Source of the DNA: Nesterenkonia sp.
GTDB lineage: Bacteria > Actinomycetota > Actinomycetes > Actinomycetales > Micrococcaceae
Assembly: GCF_029265375.1 (NCBI RefSeq)
Contig: NZ_JAJUJJ010000021.1
Span: 1 to 49,633, forward strand
DNA: 49,633 nt
Direction: 5' to 3'
In this document: positions 17,179 to 26,168 of the stretch, piece after piece
How positions within the stretch are numbered: position 1 is the first letter of the stretch
Layout of the letters: each line of letters begins with the position of its first letter
The notes under the pieces: generated by a model
Seen by the model: only the letters and a program-made list of their open reading frames with translations
Told to the model about the DNA's origin: nothing
The model's database searches: none
Translations under genes and position numbers: made by a program

Positions 17179-19551
17179 CTAGCTCTGATGGACGTAGTCC
17201 TCTGCTCCGGTGTGCTCCAGCCTCCATGCCTCCACCGCGCGCCACAGTGCTGGGGCGCTCTGCCACTGGGGGTCGGAATCGGTGAGCCGGCGGATGTGGG
17301 CCGCAGCGACTTCGATGATCTCGGCGTCGTCGACGATCCGCAGCAGCCGCAGTGTGGAGGCTGTTCCGGACTGGGCGGCGCCGAGCACATCGCCTTCCCG
17401 CCGTCGCTGCAGGTCCAGCAGCGCCAGCTGCATGCCGTCGGTGTGTTCGGCCACCTCGGTGAGCCGCTGCGCCGAAGGGTGCTCTGTGGGCAGCCGGGTG
17501 ACCAGCAGGCACTGGTTGGATTCGGTCCTTCCCCGGCCGATGCGTCCGCGCAGCTGGTGCAAGGTGGAGACCCCGAAGGCGTCGGCGTCGAGGATGACCA
17601 TCAGACTGGCTGCCGGCACATCGACGCCGACTTCGATGACGGTGGTGGCGATCAGCACCTGCAGGTCTCCGGATTCGAAGGCGCCCATCACCTCGGCGGC
17701 CTCCGCGGCGGGCATCTGACCGTGCAGGGTGCCGGTGCGCAGCTTGGACAGCGCCGGGTGCTCGGCGAAGTGCCGGGCCAGGGCCTCCACTGATGCGTCA
17801 TTGGTCAGGTGCTCCACCGCCTGCTCACGGCGGAAGTCCACCCACACCACTTTGCCCTCGGGACGGGCGGTGGTGAAGCTGACGGCCGCGGCATCGTCAG
17901 TGAAGCCGAAACGGTCCCGCAGCTGGCGCTGGATCTGCTCCTGGCTACGGTCCTGGGAGCTGATGCGCGGGCAGACCACAAAGACCTGCCGGCCGGCGGA
18001 GGCTTCCTCAGCCACGCGCTCCCACACGCGTTCGGACCACCGCGGACCCAGCACTGTGGGCACCACATGGGTTTCGATCCGGCTGCGTCCGGCCGGCAGT
18101 CCGTGCAGGACGGTGAGCTCCAGATCCCCGAAGGCCGTCATCGCCACGGAGCGCGGGATGGGGGTGGCCGACATCACCAGCATGTGTGGGGTGGGGGTGT
18201 ACCGCTCGCGCAGCGCATTGCGCTGGCTGACGCCGAAGCGGTGCTGCTCATCGATGACGACCAGTCCCAGCTGGGCGAACTGCACCTTCTCCCCCAGCAC
18301 CGCGTGGGTCCCGATGACGATGCCTGCCTCGCAGGAGGCGATGTCCAGCAGCGCCTGGCGCCGCTCGGCGGCGCTGAGCGACCCGGTCAGCAGCGTCAGC
18401 TTGACCGGCCCCGGACTGCCGGATTCGGCCAGCAGTCCGGTCCGAGTCTGGTCTGCCAGCGGCCCCAGGGCCTTGCGCAGGGACCGCAGGTGCTGGGCGG
18501 CCAGCACCTCGGTGGGAGCCACCAGCACGGCCTGCGCCCCGGCGTCGACCACCTGCAGCATCGCGCGCAGGGCGACCAAGGTCTTGCCGGAGCCCACCTC
18601 ACCCTGCAGCAGCCGGTTCATCGGATGCTGCCCGGCGAGGTCTGCGGCGATCAGCTCACCGCAGCTGCGCTGACCCTCGGTCAGTTCGAAGGGCAGCTGC
18701 GCGTCGAAGGCTTCCAGCAGCCCGCCGGTGCGCGCCGGCGCGGGTACGCCCTGCAGCTCACCGGCCAGTCTGCGGCGGCGCTCCATCAGGCCGTGCAGCA
18801 GCAGCGCCTCGGAGAACCGGAAGCGGCGCAGGCCGAGCTCGGGCTGCTCCATAGTGGCCGGACGGTGGACCATCTCATAGGCTTCGCCCAGGCTGGGCAG
18901 GCTCTCCTGCTCCGCAACGGCCTCCGGCACCGGGTCCAGCCAGGTGCTGAAGTCCACCTGGTCCAGCACCAGGCGCACACATCGGTGGATGAACATGCTG
19001 GTGGTCTTGGCGGTGGCAGGGTAGAGCGGCAGCACCTCTCCGACCTCGGGATCGGTGCTGGCGGGCTCGTCCTGCCCGTGGGGACCGGTCAGCACGTCGA
19101 AGCTGGGGTTGGTCAGTGTCGGCTCCCCGCGGAAGATGCGCACTTTGCCCTGGAAGACCGCGACCGCACCTTCGCGCAGCTGGCGCTGGAACTGGCGTCC
19201 GCCGAAGAATCCGAGGTTCAGTTCCTCACCGGAGATGTCGCGGACGGTGACATCCAGCACCTCGGTGCGCCGGTTGTGCAGGCGGCGCAGCGACGTCGAG
19301 TCCACCCGGGCGATGAACGTGGCGTACTCGCCCTCCCGCAGCCCGCTGAATCCGGTGAGAGCGTTGTGCGGACTGTAGGTGCGCGGGAAGTGATCCAGCA
19401 GCTGCTGAACCGTGGTGAACCCCAGGCCCTGCTCGAGGCGTCGGGCAGACCCAGGCTCCAGCACCCGGGTCAAGCTGGTCTCAGGGCGCACCGGCTCCAC
19501 TGCTGCTGCCTCCTTTCGGCCTCGGACGTTCTCTGCGTGCTCAGTCCCCAC
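17179..19551 (-). CDS. recG: ATP-dependent DNA helicase RecG
   Basis: A 790-residue helicase that reverses stalled forks and branch-migrates Holliday junctions. The wedge (OB) domain covers about residues 60-200. Helicase motifs follow in order: Walker A GEVGSGKTLVALRAML, VVIDEQHRFGVSQRNALRER, VMSATPIPRSVAMT, and motif VI HQLRGRIGRGRTESNQCLLV. GTG at 19551 overlaps the end of the DAK2-domain gene by 11 bases, so the two are translationally coupled. The length is somewhat above the usual about 700 residues because of extra loops typical of actinobacteria. Confidence 0.96.
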   Translation of the reverse strand: MGTEHAENVRGRKEAAAVEPVRPETSLTRVLEPGSARRLEQGLGFTTVQQLLDHFPRTYSPHNALTGFSGLREGEYATFIARVDSTSLRRLHNRRTEVLDVTVRDISGEELNLGFFGGRQFQRQLREGAVAVFQGKVRIFRGEPTLTNPSFDVLTGPHGQDEPASTDPEVGEVLPLYPATAKTTSMFIHRCVRLVLDQVDFSTWLDPVPEAVAEQESLPSLGEAYEMVHRPATMEQPELGLRRFRFSEALLLHGLMERRRRLAGELQGVPAPARTGGLLEAFDAQLPFELTEGQRSCGELIAADLAGQHPMNRLLQGEVGSGKTLVALRAMLQVVDAGAQAVLVAPTEVLAAQHLRSLRKALGPLADQTRTGLLAESGSPGPVKLTLLTGSLSAAERRQALLDIASCEAGIVIGTHAVLGEKVQFAQLGLVVIDEQHRFGVSQRNALRERYTPTPHMLVMSATPIPRSVAMTAFGDLELTVLHGLPAGRSRIETHVVPTVLGPRWSERVWERVAEEASAGRQVFVVCPRISSQDRSQEQIQRQLRDRFGFTDDAAAVSFTTARPEGKVVWVDFRREQAVEHLTNDASVEALARHFAEHPALSKLRTGTLHGQMPAAEAAEVMGAFESGDLQVLIATTVIEVGVDVPAASLMVILDADAFGVSTLHQLRGRIGRGRTESNQCLLVTRLPTEHPSAQRLTEVAEHTDGMQLALLDLQRRREGDVLGAAQSGTASTLRLLRIVDDAEIIEVAAAHIRRLTDSDPQWQSAPALWRAVEAWRLEHTGAEDYVHQS

Positions 19552-20560
19552 CGGTCAGCGGCGTCACCGTGCTGGACTCCAGCTCCCCGGCGCTGCGCAC
19601 TGCCTGCAGCGCTGCCTCTGCCTGAGCAGTATGCACGTGGATCCGCCACCGATAGGTCTGCTCGGCGTGCCCGGCACCGGCTGCACCGCCGGCTGGCGCG
19701 CTGGCCTCTTCGGCCGCCTCCCCCACCGGGCCGATCGGGGTGATGATCACCGACTCGCCCAGCTCATCGATCCGGTGCCGCAGCGAGGCCGCGCCCAACG
19801 GGTCCAGCAGCGCAGTGCACATCAGCTCGACCGCATCGGGGTCACCGGCAGGAGGCGCGGGCGAGTGCGGGCGGTCGCCGTCGGAGCAGCCGGGAAGTCC
19901 GTCCAGCACGTGGGGGTCCGGGGTCTCCCCGCGGACTGTGGCGCGCAGCGCGTCGAGGATCAGCAGCAGTCCGGCCGCGCCGGAGTCGACCACCTTCGCC
20001 TCCCGCAGCACCGGCAGCTGCTGCTCGGTGCGGGTCACCGCATCCCGGGCGACGGCGACCAGTTCCGGCAGGCTCTGCTCCAAGGCGGCGCGGGACTCCA
20101 GCTCTGCCGCCGAGGCGGCGAGGGCGCTGGCCTGGTCACGCACTGCGTTGAGCACTGAGAGCATCGTGCCCTCCACTGGCTGGGAGAGCGCTGACCAGGC
20201 GCGCAGGCTGGCCCGCTGCAGTCCCCGGCTGAGGGTCTCCACGGTCAGCCGCTGGGTGCCGTGGAGAGGCTCGGCGAACCCGGAGATGAGCACCGCCAGC
20301 AGGGTGCCGGAGTTCCCGGAGGCCTCTGCCATCGCCTCGGCGCCGGCACGGGCGAGCATCTCCCCCAGGTCATCGGTGTCGACGTCGTCAGCTGCCCGGC
20401 GGCAGGTCCGCACGGTGGCGAGCATATTGGCCCCAGTGTCCGAGTCCGGCACTGGGAACACGTTGAGCTGATTCAGCTGCCCCCGGTGCTCTTCGAGCGC
20501 GCTCTGCCCCAGAGCGAACCAGCGTCGCACCGCTGCCGCCCCTTTGACTTTGCCCTTCAC
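19541..20560 (-). CDS. DAK2-domain protein (FakA-like, short form)
   Basis: A 339-residue protein with the DhaL-type nucleotide-binding domain: NVFPVPDSDTGANM at about residues 33-46 holds the Mg-ATP aspartates, followed by GNSGTLLAVLISGFAE and KVVDSGAAGLLLILDAL. Firmicute FakA, the ATP-binding subunit of fatty acid kinase, has the same domain plus a further C-terminal part of about 200 residues; this protein is shorter and its last 100 residues are low in similarity. A fatty-acid kinase role is possible but unproven, and no FakB is visible. GTG at 20560 is chosen because GAGGGG lies 9 bases before it; the TTG at 20569 has no spacing. Coupled to recG. Confidence 0.8.
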   Translation of the reverse strand: MKGKVKGAAAVRRWFALGQSALEEHRGQLNQLNVFPVPDSDTGANMLATVRTCRRAADDVDTDDLGEMLARAGAEAMAEASGNSGTLLAVLISGFAEPLHGTQRLTVETLSRGLQRASLRAWSALSQPVEGTMLSVLNAVRDQASALAASAAELESRAALEQSLPELVAVARDAVTRTEQQLPVLREAKVVDSGAAGLLLILDALRATVRGETPDPHVLDGLPGCSDGDRPHSPAPPAGDPDAVELMCTALLDPLGAASLRHRIDELGESVIITPIGPVGEAAEEASAPAGGAAGAGHAEQTYRWRIHVHTAQAEAALQAVRSAGELESSTVTPLTGGD

Positions 20561-20629
20561 TGACGTCAACCCCTCACGCCGTCGTCGATGCTGCGACTTT
20601 CGGCCTCCTATTGTTGCAGCAGGCTCGGA

Positions 20630-21721
20630 TCACTCGCTGAGGTAGTCGCTCAGCGTGCCGTCCCGCAGCGCCTGGGAGATCTCCTCCATGGCGGCGGTGT
20701 CCTGGTAGAAGATCCACTGGCCGTCGCTGCTGTAGCCGCTTCCGGCATTGGGCAGGGTGGCGAACTGGATGGAGTCCACGGCTCCGCGGGCCTCCCAGGC
20801 CAGTCCGGCTGCCGTGCTGGCGTCCAGATCGGGATCGGTGATCAGATGCTCCGCGAAGGTGGCAACCATGTCATTGACGCGCAGCGGATTGGCCAGGGTG
20901 GAGGGTGAGGCTGCCTCGCTGATGACACCGCGGATGAATGCCTGCTGGTTCCGGATCCGCTGCAGATCCCCGTCCGGGAAGCTGCGGCGGTGCCTCACGA
21001 AGCTCAGGGCCTGCTCGGCGTCCATGCGCTGGGCGCCCGGGTGGAAGGTGTAGCCCTCATTGGTGGTGAAGGACTGCGGGTAGCTGGACTCTACGGTCAC
21101 TCCGCCCATCGCCTCCACCAGCCCGATGAAGCCCAGCATGTCGACTGCCGCCACATGGTCGATGCGCACATCCAGCAGCTGCTCCACAGTGGCCACGGTC
21201 AGCCAGGGCCCCTCGCCGCCGCCCAGCGCCAGCCCGGCATTGACCTTGTGCCAGCCGTATCCGTACGGGATCTCCACCCACAGGTCGCGCGGGATGGAGA
21301 GCACCTGCATCGAATCACGGTCCTCCGGAATGTGGACCAGCATCAGAGTGTCGCTGCGGCCGCCTCCGGGCACCCGGGGAAGGTTCTCATTCTCCCCGGA
21401 GCCGCCGCCGGTGTCCGATCCCAGCAGCAGGATATTCGTGGCGTCAGTGTCCTCGGGGCGGTCCTCCTCCGGAGGCTTCACCGGGTCCCCGCCGGGGCCG
21501 GCGGCGTTGTCGCCCTCGGGGAAGTGGGTGACATTGGAGTTGTAGGCCCGCTGAAGCGAGAACAGGTAGGCACCGGCGAGCACCAGCGCGACGACGAGCA
21601 GCAGCACGGCCCCGCCGATGATCCACCGGGTACGACGACGGCGGGCGCGGCGGTTGTCCTCTTCGGGGTCGTAGATGCCGGAGGGGTATGGCCCTCTGTG
21701 CCCGGGCGCGGCAGCGGTCAT
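20630..21721 (-). CDS. LytR-CpsA-Psr (LCP) family protein, second copy
   Basis: A 363-residue LCP protein. A basic stretch (NRRARRRRTRW) precedes a membrane helix at about residues 34-55, and the extracellular domain has NILLLGSDTGGGSGENENL, SDTLMLVHIPEDRDSMQVLS, IPRDLWVEIPYGYGWHKVNA and LSFVRHRRSFPDGDLQRIRN, which include the Arg/Asp residues that bind the polyprenyl pyrophosphate. Likely it attaches a wall glycopolymer to peptidoglycan. The ATG at 21721 follows GAGGAG with 7 bases spacing, favouring it over a frame extension of 28 residues. It is related to the LCP protein at 10.8-12.0 kb but clearly diverged. Divergent from the DUF3515 gene. Confidence 0.93.
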   Translation of the reverse strand: MTAAAPGHRGPYPSGIYDPEEDNRRARRRRTRWIIGGAVLLLVVALVLAGAYLFSLQRAYNSNVTHFPEGDNAAGPGGDPVKPPEEDRPEDTDATNILLLGSDTGGGSGENENLPRVPGGGRSDTLMLVHIPEDRDSMQVLSIPRDLWVEIPYGYGWHKVNAGLALGGGEGPWLTVATVEQLLDVRIDHVAAVDMLGFIGLVEAMGGVTVESSYPQSFTTNEGYTFHPGAQRMDAEQALSFVRHRRSFPDGDLQRIRNQQAFIRGVISEAASPSTLANPLRVNDMVATFAEHLITDPDLDASTAAGLAWEARGAVDSIQFATLPNAGSGYSSDGQWIFYQDTAAMEEISQALRDGTLSDYLSE

Positions 21722-21795
21722 GGTCGTGCTCCTCGATGCAGCAGTGCGTGGCACGCCGATGGCGTGCGAGTGATGATTCCTCCAGAATAAGTCAC

Positions 21796-22338
21796 GTGAG
21801 ACCAAAACCTGCTCTCGACCGGAGCTTTCGACAGCGAGCCGCCGTCGTGGTCGCCGCGGCCGCCGCGTTCGGGGCGGCCGGATGTGCCGCCACGGCCACA
21901 GTGGAGCCGGCTCCGCAGGCCCATGACCCGGTGTGCGCGGACGTGATGCTGACCCTTCCGGAGGAGATCGGCGAGCATTCCCAGCGGCCCACCTCCTCCC
22001 AGGGAACGGCCGCGTGGGGGGACCCCGCTGCAGTGGTGCTGCGCTGCGGGGTCGAGCCGATCGGTCCCAGCGAGCATCCGTGCGTCTCGCCGGCCGGGGT
22101 GGACTGGGTGTGGATCGAGAACGAGGACCATCTGCAGCTGATCAGCTACGGCCGGGAGCCGACCGTGGAGGTGCTGCTGGACGGCGAGCGGCTGACCGAG
22201 GACACCACCATGAATGCTCAGTTCGCGCTGTCCGAGGCGGTGGGCCGGATTGAGCAGACCCGTCGGTGCACCGATCTTCTGGACATCGAGGAGACTGATG
22301 AGACGGAGGCCGGGTCCCAGGACTCCTCAGCCGGCTGA
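21796..22338 (+). CDS. DUF3515-family lipoprotein
   Basis: A 180-residue predicted lipoprotein. A basic N-terminus, a hydrophobic stretch (AAVVVAAAAAFGAAG) and a lipobox ending at Cys30 point to export and lipid attachment. The mature part has four further cysteines (VCADV, LRCGV, HPCVS, TRRCTD) and the family pattern VDWVWIENEDHLQLISYGRE. The function of the family is unknown; it is a common neighbour of ddl or thiL in actinobacteria. GTG at 21796 is preferred because the signal sequence then starts at residue 1. It is convergent with the YbbN-like gene with a 14-base gap. Confidence 0.85.
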   Translation: MRPKPALDRSFRQRAAVVVAAAAAFGAAGCAATATVEPAPQAHDPVCADVMLTLPEEIGEHSQRPTSSQGTAAWGDPAAVVLRCGVEPIGPSEHPCVSPAGVDWVWIENEDHLQLISYGREPTVEVLLDGERLTEDTTMNAQFALSEAVGRIEQTRRCTDLLDIEETDETEAGSQDSSAG

Positions 22339-22352
22339 GCGGCCGAGGCGGC

Positions 22353-23300
22353 TCAGAAAAGTGCGTTGGCCAGCTTGCGGCGTGCTGCGGCCACCCGCGG
22401 GTCCTGGTCGCCGACAATGCTGAACAGCTCCACCAGGTGTTTGCGCGCGGTCTCCCGGTCATCGTCGGCATGGGTCTGGATGAACCGGATGAGCCGGTTG
22501 AAGGCGTCCTCGACATGGCCGCCGAGCACATCCACATCCGCCACATCGGTCTGTGCCTGAACGTCGTCGGGATTCTCTGCCGCCTGCTGGCGCACAGCGG
22601 CCACGTCCTTGTCCTGGGTTCGCTGCATCAGCTGCACCTGGGCCAGGCCCAGTTTGGCGTCGGCGTCGTCGGGCCGCTCCTTCAGCGCCTGCTGAAAGGC
22701 TTCAGCCGCGCCGGCCAGGTCTCCTGCCTCCAAGGCGTCGTGAGCCTTCTGGTGCAGGGGCGGCAGCTGCTCCTCTTCGCCGTCCTCCCCTCCGGGGCGG
22801 GTGGACTGCGGCGGAAGCTTTCCGGTGATGCCGTTCTGCGTGGCCGCCTGGAGGATCTGGGTGACCAGCTGCGGCAGCTGCTCGGCCGGGGCCTGGGAGT
22901 CGAATTCTCCCACCGGCTGTCCCCCGAGGAACGCGGTGACCACCGGCATCTGACCGGCCTGCTGGGCCAGCTGCGGCGAGGATGCCGCGTCAAGGGTGGC
23001 CAGCAGGATGCGGCCGGACTGGGCGTCCACCGCCTCAGACAGCACGTCGATGAACCGCTGGCTGGTGGCGTCGGAGCCGTGCATGAGCACCAGCACCGGC
23101 GCTTGGGCTGAGAGCTGGACGATCTGCTGGATCTGCTGCGGCTGGATGGCCAGCACCCAGGAGTCGCGGCTGCCGCCCTGGGCGGCACCGCTGCGGTTCT
23201 CCGTCTGCCCCGCTCCCTGGGACTGTCCGGCCAGGGAGGAGAGGTCGACGGCGCCTCGGCTGTTGACGGTCGGTGTGTTCTCTGAAGGCTGTTCAGTCAT
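22353..23300 (-). CDS. YbbN/CnoX-like thioredoxin-fold co-chaperone
   Basis: A 315-residue cytoplasmic protein with a thioredoxin-like domain at about residues 45-155 and helical repeat (TPR-like) segments from about 185 to the end. The redox motif is missing: LVLMHGSDATSQRFIDVLSE stands where W-C-x-x-C would be, as in other actinobacterial YbbN proteins, so it should act as a holdase or chaperone adaptor, not an oxidoreductase. The ATG at 23300 overlaps the stop of the upstream membrane-protein gene (TGATG), showing tight translational coupling. An earlier TTG codon is less likely. Confidence 0.85.
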   Translation of the reverse strand: MTEQPSENTPTVNSRGAVDLSSLAGQSQGAGQTENRSGAAQGGSRDSWVLAIQPQQIQQIVQLSAQAPVLVLMHGSDATSQRFIDVLSEAVDAQSGRILLATLDAASSPQLAQQAGQMPVVTAFLGGQPVGEFDSQAPAEQLPQLVTQILQAATQNGITGKLPPQSTRPGGEDGEEEQLPPLHQKAHDALEAGDLAGAAEAFQQALKERPDDADAKLGLAQVQLMQRTQDKDVAAVRQQAAENPDDVQAQTDVADVDVLGGHVEDAFNRLIRFIQTHADDDRETARKHLVELFSIVGDQDPRVAAARRKLANALF

Positions 23301-25675
23301 CAATCCTCATCGTACCCATCGAACCACTCCGGCGTGTCGATCGAGGCGTCGGCGATGATGTCATTGACGCCCAGCAGCACGATCTGCTCCTCGGAGCCCT
23401 CCGGCGGGATCTGCACGACCACAGATTCCAGGGTGGTGATCTCGGTGGGGAAGGTGGTCCAGTCGGTGTCCACCAGCTCCACCACCAGTTCGTGCTCCAG
23501 GAAGATGGTGTCGCCGTCGGCCAGCGGCGCCATCTGCATCACCATGTCGAAGGAGCCGGCCACCACTGTGGAGCCGTCGGGCAGCTGCAGCGCCGTGATG
23601 TCCTCCTCGCTGAGCTCGGGCTCGGGGAAGTTCACCTCGGTGTCATCGGCAGCCTCGGAGAGCTCTGCGTAGTACTCGTGCAGGCTCTCCACATAGACGC
23701 TCTCGGCCATCTGCTGGCCGATCTCGGCCTCGGAGTCGGTGAAGTACTCAGCCATACCGGCCACCGCGTCGGTGGGGGTCACGCCGCCGGTCTCGGCGTC
23801 GGGGGCGACCGGGTTGATGCCGCCCTGCTCGGCGGAGAGCGCGGGGAACTCGGTGCCCGGCGCCATCATGGAGGTCTGCACCAGGCGGTAGTTCTCCCGG
23901 GGGCTGGACTGCTCCAGCACCAGGATCTGCGGGACCTCGTTATCGGGATGGTCGGTGATCACCAGGGCCTGGCGCGGGAACTCGGTGCTGCTGGTGACGG
24001 CGGCCGAGAGCACCTCGCTTCCGATGGGGGCAGGCAGGTCGGCGTCGGCCAACTCGTGGTTGCGGTAGGCCAGCTCCCGGGCGCGCAGTGCATCGCCGGA
24101 GACGCGCGATTCGAGCAGCTCGGCATCCTGCTCCTGGTCTGCGGTCTCCACCACCTTGGCAAGATCGTTGAGGATGCGCTCCAGCTGGGAAGCCAGCAGC
24201 ACAGAGTAGCCCTCGGCGGGCATCTCGCCTTCGACTTCCACGTCCTGCTCACCCTCGGGCTGGCCCTGGTCGGGGTCCGGGGACTCCTCGGGGGACTCCT
24301 GCTGGTCAGGCTCAGTCTGCTCCGGAGACTCTTCGGCCTCCTCGGTCTCCTCAGCCTCGGCGGGTTCGGTCTCCTCCGGGGACTCGGTCTCCTCCGGGGA
24401 TTCCTCGGCCTGCTCCGTCTCGGGGTTCTCGGTCTCCTGCTCGGCATGGGCCGGCCCGGGGGCTCCCACTGCGGAGGCGGCAGCCACGGCCGCCACGGTC
24501 AGGGCCGAAAAGCCGCGGCGCCATCCGAAGAGCCGGTCCCTCCAGCTGTGGCGCTGATGGGACTCATCGGCGGGCTCCTCAGTGTGGGGCTGATCGGTGG
24601 GAATCACAGATGTGGTCTCCGAATCCTCTTCTGGTGCGGTCTGCTCATCGGGGGCGTCGGAGCCGCTGTGCGGCCCCCGGTCCGGGCCGTCGTCGCCCTC
24701 TGGGCCGTCACCGGCGTCCGGGTCGTCGTCGGGGTCCTCATCGCCTGGATCATCACCTGGATCATCACCTTCTGGGTCCTCGTCCCCACGGTCCTCGTCC
24801 CCGGCGTCCTGGCCGGCAAAACTCTCGCTCTCAGCGTCCGCCTCCGCTGCGGCGACGTCCTCGGCCTCCGGATCCTCTTGCGCCCACCAGGGTGATCCCT
24901 CGGCAGCCCCCTCGCGGCCGGCGGCTTCGCGGCTGTCATTGTCCAGCGTCGCCTCCTGTGCGGCGCGCGTCTCATCCTCCACGGTGGGCGTCGCCGCACC
25001 GCCTACCGCGGCTGCGGCCGGGACTGCTGCCTGCTGCCCGGTCTCCGTCTGCAGGGCCTCCGGAGCGCGGCCGTTTCTGGAGCGGGCGCGGTAGTAGAGC
25101 CAGAGCGCGGCCAAGATTCCCAGAGCGCCGAGGATCACCAGGGCGATCCCGCCGGCGTGGGAGAAGGGCTGAGGCTGCTCGGCAGTGATCTGCGCCGGCG
25201 CCGGCTCCTGACCGTCGCGGAAGATCAGCAGGGCCCAGTCTCCGGAGTCGTCCGGGGCGCTCCACCGGTAGAGGAGGTCGCCCTCAGTGGTCTCACTGGC
25301 CACCCACAGGTCCGAGTCGGCCGGGTTGGGCGCTTCCTGCTCGCCGTCGACGTACTCAGCCTCGATGCGCGGCGGCTCATCGCCTTCGCCCTCCACAAAC
25401 CCGGTGACCCGGTTATAGGCGGCATCTCCGAGCCAGGCCTCGATGTCATAGAGCCTGCCGATCGCCAGGGTGTACTCCCCCTCGGCCTGGATGATGAATT
25501 CATCGCGCCCGGCCTCGGAGTCGATGAGCTCCTCAGTGATCACTGTGAAGGGAGCCTCCTGGGCGCCCTCGGTTTCGGCGATGGTCTCCTCAGGTTCGGC
25601 GTTGAGCTGACCGATGCCCAGGGCCAGCAGCAGCAGGCCGATGAGACAGGTGATGATGGCAGAGAGGTAGCGCAC
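23300..25675 (-). CDS. Acidic membrane protein of unknown function with three hydrophobic segments
   Basis: A 791-residue protein I cannot assign. It has a first hydrophobic segment at 4-26, an exported domain to about 170, a second membrane segment at 173-195, a highly acidic linker at about 278-345 (runs such as GDDPGDDPGDEDPDDDPD), then HSWRDRLFGWRR and a third hydrophobic segment at 388-406 that ends in a signal-peptidase-like AHA at 409-411. A second Glu/Pro-rich stretch (412-485) leads to a folded C-terminal domain of about 300 residues (486-791). The basic cluster before segment three supports N-in, loop out, linker in, C-domain out. GTG at 25675 is preceded by GAAGGA. The reading frame is intact throughout. 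The arrangement looks like two secreted proteins fused. The gene is coupled to the YbbN-like gene. Confidence 0.8.
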   Translation of the reverse strand: MRYLSAIITCLIGLLLLALGIGQLNAEPEETIAETEGAQEAPFTVITEELIDSEAGRDEFIIQAEGEYTLAIGRLYDIEAWLGDAAYNRVTGFVEGEGDEPPRIEAEYVDGEQEAPNPADSDLWVASETTEGDLLYRWSAPDDSGDWALLIFRDGQEPAPAQITAEQPQPFSHAGGIALVILGALGILAALWLYYRARSRNGRAPEALQTETGQQAAVPAAAAVGGAATPTVEDETRAAQEATLDNDSREAAGREGAAEGSPWWAQEDPEAEDVAAAEADAESESFAGQDAGDEDRGDEDPEGDDPGDDPGDEDPDDDPDAGDGPEGDDGPDRGPHSGSDAPDEQTAPEEDSETTSVIPTDQPHTEEPADESHQRHSWRDRLFGWRRGFSALTVAAVAAASAVGAPGPAHAEQETENPETEQAEESPEETESPEETEPAEAEETEEAEESPEQTEPDQQESPEESPDPDQGQPEGEQDVEVEGEMPAEGYSVLLASQLERILNDLAKVVETADQEQDAELLESRVSGDALRARELAYRNHELADADLPAPIGSEVLSAAVTSSTEFPRQALVITDHPDNEVPQILVLEQSSPRENYRLVQTSMMAPGTEFPALSAEQGGINPVAPDAETGGVTPTDAVAGMAEYFTDSEAEIGQQMAESVYVESLHEYYAELSEAADDTEVNFPEPELSEEDITALQLPDGSTVVAGSFDMVMQMAPLADGDTIFLEHELVVELVDTDWTTFPTEITTLESVVVQIPPEGSEEQIVLLGVNDIIADASIDTPEWFDGYDED

Positions 25676-25824
25676 GTACGAATGTCCTTCGGGATGGAGG
25701 CAGGTCGATGTTCAGCGCCCCAGCCTACCGAAGATAACGATCTGGTTACAATTCAGCGTCTATTCAGGTGGCGACCTCTCCGTCGGCCGTCTGGAGCGTC
25801 GTGGGGTTCTGCCACAATAGCGGC

Positions 25825-26130
25825 GTGGGCAAGGGACGCAGCCGCAGGGGCGGGAGCAAATGGCAGCGTGCGCACCGTCCGCTGAGCACCTCCTATCTGG
25901 CACCGGGAGGCTTCAGCTCGGGGCTGGTGCGCAGGCGCGACGGCGAGTACCACGTCCGCTATATCCCAGGATCGGCTGCGCAGAAGACGTACACCTGCCC
26001 CGGCTGCGGACTGCTCATCGGCGAGGGAACCGCCCATGTGGTGGCCTGGCGCGCCGATGACATCATGGGCGATGCCGCAGCCGCTGCCGAGCGCCGCCAC
26101 TGGCACAGTCACTGCTGGCGGATCGGCTGA
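25825..26130 (+). CDS. Small zinc-binding protein upstream of nucS
   Basis: A 101-residue basic protein. The N-terminus is rich in Arg, Lys and Gly ([17 protein letters not shown]). The C-terminal half has CPGCG at 58-62 and HWHSHC at 92-97, a likely zinc-binding treble-clef or HNH-like arrangement, with no certain nuclease motif. GTG at 25825 is chosen because the conserved basic region starts there. Related small proteins often stand next to nucS in Micrococcaceae-type genomes, as I recall. It lies 38 bases before nucS on the same strand, so co-transcription is likely. Function unknown; a nucleic-acid-binding role is a guess. Confidence 0.75.
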   Translation: MGKGRSRRGGSKWQRAHRPLSTSYLAPGGFSSGLVRRRDGEYHVRYIPGSAAQKTYTCPGCGLLIGEGTAHVVAWRADDIMGDAAAAAERRHWHSHCWRIG

Positions 26131-26168
26131 CTGCGCGTCCGGACCGGCGAACGGTAGGATCGTCCACT

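Noticed and set aside
24230-24440. Possible minisatellite in the GC-rich Glu/Pro codon region
   Set aside because: The repeats follow the acidic protein sequence (EETE, ESPE) in frame with varied codons, so this is protein-level low complexity and not a separate DNA repeat.
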